A stretch of 64,000 nt of DNA from Ferruginibacter sp. (GCA_030831945.1 JAURKC010000004.1:236505-300504), one strand, 5' to 3'. Shown: positions 9,980 to 20,690, counted from the first letter of the stretch. Notes: generated by a model from the sequence alone, not told the origin. Program-made: numbers and translations.

Positions 9980-10506
9980 TTAGTGGTATTCATGGTGGTA
10001 GAAGGATCAACCCTCCTGCAAAAATGCCCTATACCCGGCCCACTACAGATATTGCCAAAGAAGGCCTTTTTAATGTCATTCAAAATAATCTTGACATAGA
10101 ATCACTAGCTGTTTTAGATCTTTTTGGAGGTACTGGATGTATCAGTTATGAACTGGCGAGTAGGGGAGCTGAGGATATTACGATTGTTGAGAAAGACAGT
10201 TCAATGTATGATTTTATTAAAAAAACGGCCCTTGAACTTAAGTTTAGTAATTTTTTAGTGGTAAAATCAGATGTGTTTAAATTTATTGATAGTAGCACCA
10301 AGCAATATGATTTCATTTTTGCTGGCCCACCTTATGCTTTGGCTACCATTGACCAATTGCCCATAAAAATTTTTGAGAAGAATCTTTTAAAACCAGGTGG
10401 ATGGCTTGTTTTAGAACATACTCCAAGAAATGATTATAAAAAATTTGCTAACTACAAGACTGAACGAAATTATGGCACAACCATATTCTCAATTTTTATA
10501 ATGTAA
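9970..10506 (+). CDS. rsmD: 16S rRNA (guanine(966)-N(2))-methyltransferase RsmD
   Basis: MRIISGIHGGRRI, RPTTDIAKEGLFNVI, DLFGGTGCISYE; catalytic-motif variant AGPPY. Confidence 0.93.
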   Translation: MRIISGIHGGRRINPPAKMPYTRPTTDIAKEGLFNVIQNNLDIESLAVLDLFGGTGCISYELASRGAEDITIVEKDSSMYDFIKKTALELKFSNFLVVKSDVFKFIDSSTKQYDFIFAGPPYALATIDQLPIKIFEKNLLKPGGWLVLEHTPRNDYKKFANYKTERNYGTTIFSIFIM

Positions 10507-10563
10507 CAATACCCAATTTTTTTTCATACGTATTTTATATAGGCCAACCAACAGTACTTTATA

Positions 10564-11142
10564 ATGAAAAAAGAAGCTCTCCGGATTCATTTTAAGAAAA
10601 AACGATCTGAATTAACTGATCAAATGAAGTTAAAGATAGATGATTTATTGTTGATTCAGTTTCAAAAATTATTGATCGATATTCCTTCCAATATCATGTC
10701 TTATTTAATTAAAGAAGATTCAAATGAATTTGATCCTCAATATATTATAGATTACTGCTCATTTAAAAATTTAGATATAACTATCAGTTTTCCAGTCATG
10801 CTAAAAGATTTTCATTCAGCAGAAATGATAGCGGTGGATGCAGCTTCTTCCTCAACGTTTATCACCAACGCCTATGGTATTCCAGAACCCAAGGATGGTA
10901 ATGAAATCTCACCAGAGCAACTTGATTTAGTGATCGTTCCTTTATTATGTTTCGATCAATTGGGTAATCGAGTGGGCTACGGGAAGGGTTATTATGATCG
11001 TTTCTTAAAAAAATGCCGTAAAGATTGTATAAAAATTGGATTTAGTTACTTCTCTCCAATTGAACGCATTGAAGACATCAATGAATTCGATGTTCCGCTT
11101 GATTATGGTATTAGTCCAGACGCCATCCATGAATTTCACTAA
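10564..11142 (+). CDS. 5-formyltetrahydrofolate cyclo-ligase
   Basis: KKRSEL..., LVIVPLLCFDQLGNRVGYGKGYYDRFL motif. Confidence 0.92.
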   Translation: MKKEALRIHFKKKRSELTDQMKLKIDDLLLIQFQKLLIDIPSNIMSYLIKEDSNEFDPQYIIDYCSFKNLDITISFPVMLKDFHSAEMIAVDAASSSTFITNAYGIPEPKDGNEISPEQLDLVIVPLLCFDQLGNRVGYGKGYYDRFLKKCRKDCIKIGFSYFSPIERIEDINEFDVPLDYGISPDAIHEFH

Positions 11143-11199
11143 ATTGCACTGTTGGCAGTTGTATGGCTAAGTATTTTATAAAATTTCAACCTATTCCTT

Positions 11200-12258
11200 G
11201 TGCTTAAAAGCTTTCGATACTTATTTCTTCCGTTTTCACTCCTCTATGGGATCATTCTATATAGCAGAAACTGGCTATTCGATAAAAAGTACCTAAAATC
11301 GGCGACTTTTAATTTCCCCATCATTTGTGTTGGTAATCTTGCAGTTGGTGGCACAGGAAAGACTCCCATGGTTGAATACCTTATCCGAATATTAGGAGAT
11401 GACTACCAACTAGCTACGCTAAGTAGGGGATACAAAAGAAAAACAAAGGGTTTTGGTATAGCTAATGAAAATACTACCGCCCTAGAAATTGGTGATGAGC
11501 CCATGCAATTTCACCTAAAATACCCCAAAACAACCGTTACCGTAGGCGAGGAGAGGTTAGCTGCCATACCTGAACTGCTTCAGGAACGTCCTAATACCCA
11601 GGTTATTATATTAGATGATGCATTTCAACACCGTACAGTCAATGCGGGCTTAAATATACTATTGACGGAAAGAAAGAACTTGTATAGCAGGGACTTTTTT
11701 TTACCCGCAGGTGATCTAAGAGATACTACACATAGTGCATCCAGGGCGCAAATCATCATTGTTACTAAATGTAAAGATGCACTCAGTACCCAAAAAAGAG
11801 ATTTGATAATCAATGAGTTACGACTAAATCCAAATCAAGCTATTTTTTTTACAGAGATAGTTTATGGCAAACCTTATCACCTTTTTAGCAAAGAAAATTT
11901 TACGATTATTCCTGGAATGGATATGTTGTTGGTTTGCGGAATAGCAAGTCCAAAACCTTTAAAAGAATACCTTACCGCTATCGTTAGCACCTATGATATG
12001 CTTCGGTACCCGGATCATCATATTTTTTCAATAGACGATCTACATGAAATCAAAAATCAATTCGATAAACTAAAATCTTCCAATAAGATCATACTGACTA
12101 CTGAAAAGGATAGTGTTCGTTTATTAAAATTTGAAAATGAGTTAAAATCCTACCCAATTTTTGTACTCCCTATCGAACATCACTTTTTATTCAATGACGC
12201 TAAGCGTTTTTACGGACTTGTAAAAGAATATGTAGACTCCTTTCCAAAAATTCGATAG
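11200..12258 (+). CDS. lpxK: Tetraacyldisaccharide 4'-kinase
   Basis: VGNLAVGGTGKTPMVEYLI Walker A, DDAFQHR motif; GTG start. Confidence 0.94.
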   Translation: MLKSFRYLFLPFSLLYGIILYSRNWLFDKKYLKSATFNFPIICVGNLAVGGTGKTPMVEYLIRILGDDYQLATLSRGYKRKTKGFGIANENTTALEIGDEPMQFHLKYPKTTVTVGEERLAAIPELLQERPNTQVIILDDAFQHRTVNAGLNILLTERKNLYSRDFFLPAGDLRDTTHSASRAQIIIVTKCKDALSTQKRDLIINELRLNPNQAIFFTEIVYGKPYHLFSKENFTIIPGMDMLLVCGIASPKPLKEYLTAIVSTYDMLRYPDHHIFSIDDLHEIKNQFDKLKSSNKIILTTEKDSVRLLKFENELKSYPIFVLPIEHHFLFNDAKRFYGLVKEYVDSFPKIR

Positions 12259-12313
12259 TTTTTGAAAGGGGAAAAGGATTTAATCTAGGATCAAACGGTA
12301 CGATTTTGAATAT

Positions 12314-13648
12314 TTATTTAGCCACCGCAAACTTCACCTTCTTATTTTTAATCTTTTCATCTTTAATTAATTCCAATAATTCGCCCACTTTAAGCTTTCT
12401 AACGGCTACAAAAGAGAAGAAATCCTTCACTTCGATCAATCCTATATCCTCCTTCTTTAGTTTGCCAATTTTAGATAAAAAACCAACAATATCGATCTTA
12501 TTGACTTTATCTTTTTTTCCGGCAGCTATGAAAAGGGTGGACCATTTCGGTTTTTCAGGTAGTTCCAATCTTTCTGGCAACTCAATCGCTACAACTTCTT
12601 CGGTGATATAAGCTGGTAATTTTTCCTCTTCAGAAAGAATAAGTACTGATTTTCCTCCTGAATCCATTCTGGCGGTACGACCATTTCGATGCGTATAAAC
12701 ATCTGCTGTAGCAGGTAAATGGTAATGAATAATGTATTTAATATCTGGAATATCCAATCCTCTTGATGCTAAATCTGTGGTTACCAATACATTAGAACTA
12801 CCATTTTTAAACTTACACATCGCACTTTCACGTTCTTGTTGCTCCATACCACCATGATAAAACACGTTGATAATCCCTTTTTCTTTGAGAATATTACTCG
12901 TCCTTTCCACTGACTCACGATGATTACAAAAAACAATCATCGATTTATTACCAATCATACAAATTAAACGGAATAGACTGTCCGATTTATCCTTGTCAGG
13001 AGATAAAAGTGTCATCACTAATAACTCATCTGCTGCAGGTTTTTCATTGATAACACCTAAAAAATTCAGTTTGATAGGGTTTTTGAAGCCTATAAAATCT
13101 GGTATGCCAACCGCTTCGGTGGCAGAAGTTAGTATCCTTTTTTTAACGGAAGGCAGTGAACCGATAATAAAAGACATTTCTTCTTGAAATCCCAATTCAA
13201 GAGATTTGTCAAACTCATCTAGTACAAGGGTACTAATTTGTTCAAGTTTAAAGTTACTACGTCTAATATGGTCAGCTACACGCCCAGGAGTACCTATAAT
13301 AACTGCTGGAGATTGCTTTAAATTGTTTTCTTCGGTTTCCCTCTTATGGCCACCATAGCAGCAAGTCACCTTGAATCCAGTAGCCATTTTACGAAAAACC
13401 TCGTCAATTTGAATAGCAAGCTCTCTGGAGGGCACCAAAATTAAAGCTTGGACATTTTTAAGCGATGAATCGAGTAACTGGATCGTTGGTAGTAAATAGG
13501 CTAAGGTTTTTCCAGATCCAGTGGCCGACAATAAAAGTATATTGTCATTATTTTCATTCGCTTGGATGGATGCCAATTGCATTTCATTGAGCGAATCGAT
13601 TTTCAAATTGGAAAGTATTATTTCCAATGAACTAGTATTGTTTTGCAT
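12314..13648 (-). CDS. DEAD-box RNA helicase with DbpA-like C-terminal RNA-binding domain
   Basis: SATGSGKT, VLDEFDKS (DEFD variant of DEAD), TSATE, HRNGRTARM; C-terminal ~70 aa DbpA-RBD-like. Confidence 0.9.
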   Translation of the reverse strand: MQNNTSSLEIILSNLKIDSLNEMQLASIQANENNDNILLLSATGSGKTLAYLLPTIQLLDSSLKNVQALILVPSRELAIQIDEVFRKMATGFKVTCCYGGHKRETEENNLKQSPAVIIGTPGRVADHIRRSNFKLEQISTLVLDEFDKSLELGFQEEMSFIIGSLPSVKKRILTSATEAVGIPDFIGFKNPIKLNFLGVINEKPAADELLVMTLLSPDKDKSDSLFRLICMIGNKSMIVFCNHRESVERTSNILKEKGIINVFYHGGMEQQERESAMCKFKNGSSNVLVTTDLASRGLDIPDIKYIIHYHLPATADVYTHRNGRTARMDSGGKSVLILSEEEKLPAYITEEVVAIELPERLELPEKPKWSTLFIAAGKKDKVNKIDIVGFLSKIGKLKKEDIGLIEVKDFFSFVAVRKLKVGELLELIKDEKIKNKKVKFAVAK

Positions 13649-14104
13649 TTCAACAAAAGTAGGTCATGTTGGACGAAGGGCAAAATAAGAGAATCAGATC
13701 TGATGGATTAGTAGATAGCATTCAGCTAATTAACCTTTTAATACGTAAATCTTTCTTATAATTAATATTATGTTAAATAGAATATTTCAGTTAGAAAGCA
13801 ACTAGGCTTATACTTCTAGATCGCCTATCTAAAATTTAATCGATCAAGTCTACCCTACGGCATCTGCTTTTCGATCCTTTGATGGTGAACAATAAATGAA
13901 AGATGAACTATTGAAGTTTCATTTATAATTTGAATATTTAATAAGAAGTAAAACCTACTATTTATTATGAATCAATTATTTATGAAATTAATTAATTAGT
14001 AAATTTCAATTTTAATTCATTTAAAATTTAATTAAAAATCATAAATAAATGATTATTAAGTATATAAACCAAATATAATGAATGATTATCAAAATAATCA
14101 GCAT

Positions 14105-14145
14105 AAAAAAAGAGGCATTATTGAATCAATAATGCCTCTTTTAAA
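14105..14145. terminator. Rho-independent terminator downstream of gyrA
   Basis: aaaagaggcattattg-aat-caataatgcctctttt perfect inverted repeat with A/T flanks. Confidence 0.85.
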
Positions 14146-14196
14146 AATTTATATAAGTAATACTATATATTGTAAACCATATAGTTACGTAAAAAA

Positions 14197-16839
14197 TTAT
14201 TCAGAATCTGGTGAAACTGGAGAATTAGTATCTTCTACTTGTGTAGAATCGCTAGTTCCTTCCACATTAATTGACTGATCACCTTCTTCGATGACCTCAT
14301 CTGGTGCTTCAGGTTCCTCATCTAGTTTTGTAATTGCCGCTATACGATCACCTTCATCTACCTTAATTAATTTTACACCCTGAGTCGCTCTACCTTGTTC
14401 GCTCACACTAGCCACACTCATACGAATCGTAACACCGCTAACACAAGTGATCATCAAATCTTGCTTTTCAGTAACATCAAGCAAACCAACCAGATTACCC
14501 GTCTTTTCTGTTACGTTGATTGTTTTAACCCCTTTACCGCCACGATTGGTAATCCGGTAATTGGCTTCACCAGTTTCTGGATCATCCAAAAACGTACGTT
14601 TTCCATACCCTTTATCACTTACCACCAAAATAGTACGGGTTTTATCCTCCCTATTAACGCAAACCATACCAACTACCTCGTCGTTTTCATCATCTACCTC
14701 TATTCCATAAACACCTATACCACCTCGACCAGTGGATCGAACCTTCTCTTCAGGGAAACGAATGGCACGACCGCTTTTAATTGCAAGCATAATTTCACAA
14801 TTTCCATCAGTCATTTTTGCTTCTAAAAGCTCATCACCCTCCTGAATATTAATGGCATTGATACCATTTTGTCTTGGACGGCTGAAATCTTCTAAGTCAG
14901 TTTTTTTAATAACGCCCTTTTTGGTACATAATACGATATAATGAGATTTCAGATATTCTTCATCATTGAAATCCTTCACATCTATAATAGCTTTTACCTT
15001 ATCATCTGGAGGAATTTGAATCATATTCTGCAAAGCACGACCCTTTCCCGTTTTATCTCCTTCTGGTATTTCATATACTTTTAACCAAAAACACCTTCCT
15101 TTTTCTGTAAAAAATAGTAAGGTATGGTGCGTAGAAGCTACAAATAGATGCTCTATATAGTCCTCTTGACGCGTACTGCTACCTTTTGATCCACGACCAC
15201 CTCTACGTTGCTGACGATACTCTGCTGATGAAGTACGCTTTATATAACCGAGATGCGAAATAGTGACTACAACATCCTCTTCCTCAATCAAATCAAGCAT
15301 ATTGATCTCATTATTGGCATAAACGATTTCTGTTTTACGTTCATCTCCAAATTTCGCCTTTACTTCAGCTAACTCTTTTTTAATGATATCATAACGCATA
15401 AATTCATTAGCCAAAATCTCCTTCAAATGTTCAATTAGTTTCATAATCTCGGCATGCTCTTCCCTTATCTTGTCGATCTCCATTCCGGTTAAACGTTGTA
15501 AACGCATTTCCAAGACCGCTTTTGCCTGAATTTCAGACATTCCGAAACTACTAATCAACCCTTCCTGAGCTATAATTGGAGTAGATGACTCACGAATTAG
15601 CTTGATAACCGCATCTAAATTATCTAAGGCTATAATATAACCTTCCAATATATGCGCCCTTTCTTGTGCCTTTTTAAGTTCAAATTGAGTTCTACGAACG
15701 ACTACTTCGTGTCTGAAAATAATAAATTCACTGATCAGGTCTTTTAAATTCAAAATTTTAGGCCTACCTCTTACCAAGGCTACATTATTAATTCCGTAAG
15801 AAGTTTGTAATTCTGTTAGTTTATATAGCTGATTGATAACCACTTGGGCTACCACATCTTTCTTCAAATCAATTACTACCCTAGTCCCTTCCTTATTGTT
15901 ACTTTCGTTATTCACATCAGAAATACCCTCAATCAACTTGTCATTGATTAGTTCGCCAATCTTTGCAGTCAGCGCATCTCTATTTACTTGATAAGGAACT
16001 TCGCAAATAATAATCTTTTCTCGACCCGTTTTGGTAGTTTCTACATTTACTTTACCGCGTAGCACTACCCTGCCTCTTCCGGTATGAAAACCTGCTTTTA
16101 CTCCTTCAAAACCATAAATGATTCCTCCCGTTGGAAAATCAGGCCCTTTTACATGCTTAATAAGATCATCAATGGATATTTCCCTATCATCAATATAGGC
16201 TACACAAGCATCAACCACTTCACTTAAGTTATGAGGCAACATATTGGTAGCCATACCAACGGCAATACCGCTTGAACCATTTAATAACAATTGAGGAATT
16301 CTAGTAGGAAGTACAGTAGGCTCTTGAAGTGAGTCATCGAAATTAAGTTGGTAATCAACCGTATCCTTTTCAATATCTTCCAGCATTGCTTCTGCAAATT
16401 TTTCCATTCTCACCTCAGTATACCTCATTGCAGCTGGAGGATCACCATCTTGACTACCAAAATTACCCTGGCCATCAATCATGGTATAACGCATAGACCA
16501 ATTCTGGGCCATACGCACCATAGTATCATAAATGGACGCATCACCATGAGGATGGAATTTACCCATTACCTCTCCAACAATACGCGCACTTTTTTTATAA
16601 GCTTTGTTACTGTAGTTACTCAACTCATTCATCCCAAATAAAACGCGCCTGTGTACCGGTTTTAATCCGTCTCTTACATCAGGCAAAGCGCGTCCAACAA
16701 TCACACTCATCGAATAATCGATGTAGGATGTTTTCATTTGCTCCTCAATATTTACAGGTATAATCCTTCCTCTGTTACTAGCAGCTCCTCCATCATTTGG
16801 AGGTAGCATTTCGTCATTTAAATTCTCGTTATTTTCCAT
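14197..16839 (-). CDS. gyrA: DNA gyrase subunit A
   Basis: 880 aa; SYIDYSMSVIVGRALPDVRDGLKPVHRRVLFGM, RYTxxR catalytic Tyr region, GQRGGRG-like (QQRRGGRGSKG) box. Confidence 0.97.
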   Translation of the reverse strand: MENNENLNDEMLPPNDGGAASNRGRIIPVNIEEQMKTSYIDYSMSVIVGRALPDVRDGLKPVHRRVLFGMNELSNYSNKAYKKSARIVGEVMGKFHPHGDASIYDTMVRMAQNWSMRYTMIDGQGNFGSQDGDPPAAMRYTEVRMEKFAEAMLEDIEKDTVDYQLNFDDSLQEPTVLPTRIPQLLLNGSSGIAVGMATNMLPHNLSEVVDACVAYIDDREISIDDLIKHVKGPDFPTGGIIYGFEGVKAGFHTGRGRVVLRGKVNVETTKTGREKIIICEVPYQVNRDALTAKIGELINDKLIEGISDVNNESNNKEGTRVVIDLKKDVVAQVVINQLYKLTELQTSYGINNVALVRGRPKILNLKDLISEFIIFRHEVVVRRTQFELKKAQERAHILEGYIIALDNLDAVIKLIRESSTPIIAQEGLISSFGMSEIQAKAVLEMRLQRLTGMEIDKIREEHAEIMKLIEHLKEILANEFMRYDIIKKELAEVKAKFGDERKTEIVYANNEINMLDLIEEEDVVVTISHLGYIKRTSSAEYRQQRRGGRGSKGSSTRQEDYIEHLFVASTHHTLLFFTEKGRCFWLKVYEIPEGDKTGKGRALQNMIQIPPDDKVKAIIDVKDFNDEEYLKSHYIVLCTKKGVIKKTDLEDFSRPRQNGINAINIQEGDELLEAKMTDGNCEIMLAIKSGRAIRFPEEKVRSTGRGGIGVYGIEVDDENDEVVGMVCVNREDKTRTILVVSDKGYGKRTFLDDPETGEANYRITNRGGKGVKTINVTEKTGNLVGLLDVTEKQDLMITCVSGVTIRMSVASVSEQGRATQGVKLIKVDEGDRIAAITKLDEEPEAPDEVIEEGDQSINVEGTSDSTQVEDTNSPVSPDSE

Positions 16840-16951
16840 ATAAAATTATAGTAATCAAAAATACCAGTTTTACCTCAATTTACCCTATTAAAAACACCCA
16901 TTTCAGTCAGTATTTTTGCACATTCTGGCAATTTTTGTGGAGAAGGTTAAA

Positions 16952-17365
16952 TTACTTTTTTTCTCCTGCTAATTCCATGATAATCTTCCATTCGGAATCG
17001 GTTACCTGTTGCACAGATAACCTGCCTAAACGAACCAACGCCATCTCACTTAAACGTGGATCTGCTTTTACTTTTTGAAGGCTTACAGGAGACTTTAATT
17101 TTTTGACCGGTTGCAAATCAACCACTACCCAAGCAACTTCATCAGTGGTTGGGTCTTGATAAGATTCCTTCACTACTTTAGCAATTCCTACAATCTCCAC
17201 CCCTTCATTGCTATGGTAAAATAAAACCTGTTCACCTTTCTTCATAGCTTTAAGATTATTTCTAGCTCCATAATTCCTTACACCATCCCAAAAGGTTTGC
17301 TTATCCTTTACAAATTGATCCCAACTATATTTAAATGGTTCAGATTTTACTAGCCAATAAGCCAT
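16952..17365 (-). CDS. EVE domain-containing protein
   Basis: MAYWLVKSEPFKYSWDQF...WDGVRNYGARNNLKAMKKGEQVLFYHSNEG. Start set at the internal Met (CAT 17363-17365), trimming the ORF-track extension. Confidence 0.9.
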   Translation of the reverse strand: MAYWLVKSEPFKYSWDQFVKDKQTFWDGVRNYGARNNLKAMKKGEQVLFYHSNEGVEIVGIAKVVKESYQDPTTDEVAWVVVDLQPVKKLKSPVSLQKVKADPRLSEMALVRLGRLSVQQVTDSEWKIIMELAGEKK

Positions 17366-17420
17366 AATTAATATTTTTAAATTATAAACTAAAAAAAGAA
17401 AACAGAATTTAAAATGGCTA

Positions 17421-18140
17421 CTACCAGCCACTAGCAAGCACATCGGCAATATGCATTGTTTTCAAAGGAAGATTTTTTCCTTTGACATATCCATCGATAT
17501 GCATAAGACAACTGAGGTCAGTTGAAATAATATATTCAGCCTTGGTAGCCATAGCATTAGTTACTTTCTGATCGGCCATGCCTGTAGAAATAGCATCAAA
17601 TTTTACAGCAAAAGTGCCGCCAAAACCACAGCAAGTTTCAAGCTCATTCATTTCTACCATTTCTAAACCAGCAACATGAGATAATAACCTACGGGGGGCT
17701 TCTTTAATCTTACACTCTCTTAAAGCTGCACAACTATCATGATAAGTTGCTTTAGCATTCATTACAGAATCAAACTTTTCAATCTTCAGTATATCGATTA
17801 AAAATTCAGAAAATTCAAAAGTTCTTGAGGCTACATTTTTTACTTGATGATGATTAGCAGCGTTTTCAAAAAGTTTAGTATAATAATTTCTAACAAAACC
17901 AACACAACTTGCACTAGGTGCTACAATGTAATCTGCCGTATCAAAGTCTTGGATAAATTTATTACAAACAGCTCTTGCTTCATCTAAAAAACCTGCATTA
18001 AATGCTGGCTGACCACAACAAGTTTGATTAGGATTATACTGCACTTCACAACCTGCTTTCTCCAACACTTTCACCATGTTAAATGCCGTTTGCGGATATA
18101 GCTGATCTACAAAACAAGGTATAAAAATTTGCACTTTCAT
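17421..18140 (-). CDS. (Fe-S)-binding protein with two CCG domains (LutA/YkgE-like)
   Basis: IPCFVDQLYPQ..., NPNQTCCGQPAFN, ELETCCGFGGTFAVK. Confidence 0.9.
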   Translation of the reverse strand: MKVQIFIPCFVDQLYPQTAFNMVKVLEKAGCEVQYNPNQTCCGQPAFNAGFLDEARAVCNKFIQDFDTADYIVAPSASCVGFVRNYYTKLFENAANHHQVKNVASRTFEFSEFLIDILKIEKFDSVMNAKATYHDSCAALRECKIKEAPRRLLSHVAGLEMVEMNELETCCGFGGTFAVKFDAISTGMADQKVTNAMATKAEYIISTDLSCLMHIDGYVKGKNLPLKTMHIADVLASGW

Positions 18141-18219
18141 TATTGCACTTTTCCTTTAATTATCAGCAAATAAAACTTGATGAATTGAAAATTTCTTTAG
18201 AAATAAAGATAGTAATTAA

Positions 18220-18711
18220 CTATTTGATAGAACTATTTAAAGCAATCATTTTAAGGGCAGTAATTGCAGCCTCTTCACCTTTATTTCCATGAACACCACC
18301 GGTCCTTTCATCGATTTGCTGCTGATTATCTACCGTAAGCACTCCAAAAATAGTCGGTACTGGTAAGGAATTATTTAGGAGCACCACTCCTTCTGTTACT
18401 GCTTTACAGACATAATCAAAATGGGGAGTACCTCCTTTTATAACACAACCGAGTGCAATAAATGCATCTGGCTTATCTTCACGATATTTGAATTTATCCC
18501 AATAATTTTTAATAAAAAAAGCTATTTCAAATGCTCCTGGTACGGTTAATATTTTATAAGAAACACTATTTTCTTCTAATACTTTAGTACATGCCTTTTC
18601 AAGCCGATCGATTGTTTCGGCATTCCACTCAGTTCTTACAATTACAATACAGGCATCCTTTGGTAAAAGAATGCCTGAAGTATGATATAAATTAGATGAA
18701 TGGGTTGACAT
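18220..18711 (-). CDS. ribH: 6,7-dimethyl-8-ribityllumazine synthase
   Basis: VPGAFEIAF, ALGCVIKGGTPHFDYVCKAVTEG, PTIFGVLTVDN. Confidence 0.96.
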   Translation of the reverse strand: MSTHSSNLYHTSGILLPKDACIVIVRTEWNAETIDRLEKACTKVLEENSVSYKILTVPGAFEIAFFIKNYWDKFKYREDKPDAFIALGCVIKGGTPHFDYVCKAVTEGVVLLNNSLPVPTIFGVLTVDNQQQIDERTGGVHGNKGEEAAITALKMIALNSSIK

Positions 18712-18764
18712 GAATACCGTTAAATTATATTAAACAAATTTCAAAACAATTGGTCAAGCCAAAA

Positions 18765-19472
18765 TTATTTAAAATCACCCAATCTAGCCAAGTGCTTTTC
18801 AATATCACTTAGGCGAGTAGTTTTAGGATAAGCTGCTAAATTTTCTTTAAAAAGCTCAATTGCTTCTTTAGATTTTCCAATAGCTTCCGCAAAAGAAGCT
18901 GCTTTATATAAAGCCTCTGATGTCATAAATTCATCTTTTTTATTGACATCGGTTGCTTTTTTGTAATTAGCAAAGGCCTCTTCATTTTTATTTAATTCAG
19001 CATAAGCATCACCTAACATACTATAAGCTACAGTTTGAATCTGTGTAGCAGTAGTTGAAAAGGCAGATAAATATTTAATAGCTTTTTCAAATTCTTTATT
19101 ATGTAAGTAACAAGCTCCTGCAATAAAATTGGCTCTATTTCCAGCATCCGTTCCACTGTAATTAGCTGCAATTTTAACTACTCCAGTAGGTATTCCATTA
19201 CCACCATTTAAAACTAGATTAATCGTATCCTTATTAAAACCAGTTTGAGTCATTTTATCAAATAAATGTTCAGCAGGAAAAATCGCATCCGCAGATTTTT
19301 CTTCCTTAGGAATCAATACTAAATATTTATAACTGATAAAACCTCCAGTTAACAAGATAAAGGCAGCACCTATATAAATAATTAATTTGCTGTATTTAGC
19401 CCAAAAACCAACGGCCTTGTCCAAGATTTCATTTTTTTCTTCCACAATTACTGGAGCTTGCTTGTCTGTCAT
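18765..19472 (-). CDS. Membrane-anchored tetratricopeptide repeat protein (YfgM/CpoB-like)
   Basis: Single N-terminal TM followed by TPR motifs (AYSMLGDAYAELNKNEEAFANYKKA). Confidence 0.8.
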   Translation of the reverse strand: MTDKQAPVIVEEKNEILDKAVGFWAKYSKLIIYIGAAFILLTGGFISYKYLVLIPKEEKSADAIFPAEHLFDKMTQTGFNKDTINLVLNGGNGIPTGVVKIAANYSGTDAGNRANFIAGACYLHNKEFEKAIKYLSAFSTTATQIQTVAYSMLGDAYAELNKNEEAFANYKKATDVNKKDEFMTSEALYKAASFAEAIGKSKEAIELFKENLAAYPKTTRLSDIEKHLARLGDFK

Positions 19473-19551
19473 TTTATTGTTGTTTTACTGTTACCTTCTT
19501 TCCTATTCATCTATTCAAGGAAAATATAAATATTAAAAAATCGATTACTAA

Positions 19552-20544
19552 TTAATCCATTATAAATGGATAATCTTCTTGCTTATACACATCTTTAAGT
19601 AATTCATCATCACTAGGCCATGGGCTTTCTTCGGCAAATTGAACACAATCTTCTACCTGTAATTTTACCCTATTATTCATTACCTCAATATCTGCATCAG
19701 AAACTTTAAATTCAGTTTTTAGCACATTCAAAACATGATCTATAGGATCTCTTTCTTTGTACTCTTCCACTTCATCTTTAGTACGATATTTTTGAGGATC
19801 ACTCATACTATGCCCTTTATATCGATAAGTTTTAACTTCTAACAATGTTGGCCCGCCTTTTTCACGAGCTCTTTTAACAGCTCTAACAATAGCATCGTGA
19901 ACATCTTCAGGACTCATTCCATCCACACTATCACCTGGCATATCGTATGCATCAGCAAGTTTATAGAGATCCAAAACATTACTAGTACGGGCAACCGAAG
20001 TCCCCATTGCATAGTTATTATTTTCACAGATAAAAATAACAGGCAATTTCCAAAGCATCGCCATGTTAAATGTTTCATGCAACATTCCTTGTCTTGCAGC
20101 ACCATCGCCAAAAAAACAAAGTGCTACATTATCTGTTCCCTTATATTTTTCAGCAAAAGCTAATCCTGCTCCAGTACCAATTTGTGCACCCACAATACCA
20201 TGACCTCCAAAAAATCCAACATCCACTCCAAAAAAGTGCATGCTACCCCCTTTACCTTTACTACAGCCGGTAGCTTTACCATATAACTCTGCCATACAAG
20301 CCCTTGGAGTAACTCCTTTAGCAATTGCAAGGGCATGATCCCTGTAAGCGGTAATAAATTTATCCTCTGGATTGGTAGCTGTCATACATCCTGCAGCTAC
20401 AGCCTCTTGTCCAATATACAAATGACAAAATCCTCTAATTTTCTGCATTCCATACAATTGTCCAGTTTTTTCTTCAAAACGGCGCAATAAAAGCATTAAT
20501 TCGTACCAATATAGATAGGTCTCTTTTGAAAACTTTGTAGCCAA
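19552..20544 (-). CDS. pdhA: Pyruvate dehydrogenase E1 component subunit alpha
   Basis: 330 aa; GFCHLYIGQEAVAAG, KGKGGSMHFF, thiamine-PP motif GDGAARQGMLHETFNMAMLWKLPVIFICENN. Confidence 0.95.
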   Translation of the reverse strand: MATKFSKETYLYWYELMLLLRRFEEKTGQLYGMQKIRGFCHLYIGQEAVAAGCMTATNPEDKFITAYRDHALAIAKGVTPRACMAELYGKATGCSKGKGGSMHFFGVDVGFFGGHGIVGAQIGTGAGLAFAEKYKGTDNVALCFFGDGAARQGMLHETFNMAMLWKLPVIFICENNNYAMGTSVARTSNVLDLYKLADAYDMPGDSVDGMSPEDVHDAIVRAVKRAREKGGPTLLEVKTYRYKGHSMSDPQKYRTKDEVEEYKERDPIDHVLNVLKTEFKVSDADIEVMNNRVKLQVEDCVQFAEESPWPSDDELLKDVYKQEDYPFIMD

Positions 20545-20564
20545 GGTATAGTAATTTTAGGGGG

Positions 20565-20572
20565 CAAAGATA
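20565..20572 (-). promoter_or_regulatory. Candidate -7 element (TATCTTTG) for pdhA
   Basis: CAAAGATA on + strand, about 20 bp upstream of the pdhA start; a TTG lies 23 nt further upstream. Confidence 0.45.
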
Positions 20573-20690
20573 AGGGAGAAATCGTGAATTTATAACAAGG
20601 ATAATGGAAGCTTTTTGACAGTTATTCAACGATTTAAAGAGCAAATGTTGAAAATAACAGCTTTAACAGGCAAATATTAATTGATTTGGA

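Noticed and set aside
12306-12611. Plus-strand 101-aa ORF overlapping the DEAD-box helicase
   Set aside because: Antisense shadow of the helicase C-terminus.
13880-14100. Very AT-rich stretch next to gyrA as a possible replication origin
   Set aside because: No recognisable DnaA-box cluster and no dnaA/dnaN gene nearby; explained as an AT-rich intergenic region downstream of gyrA.
14395-14826. Plus-strand 143-aa ORF antisense to gyrA
   Set aside because: Low-complexity shadow ORF opposite a strongly conserved gene; composition (His/Asn/Thr rich) typical of antisense translation.
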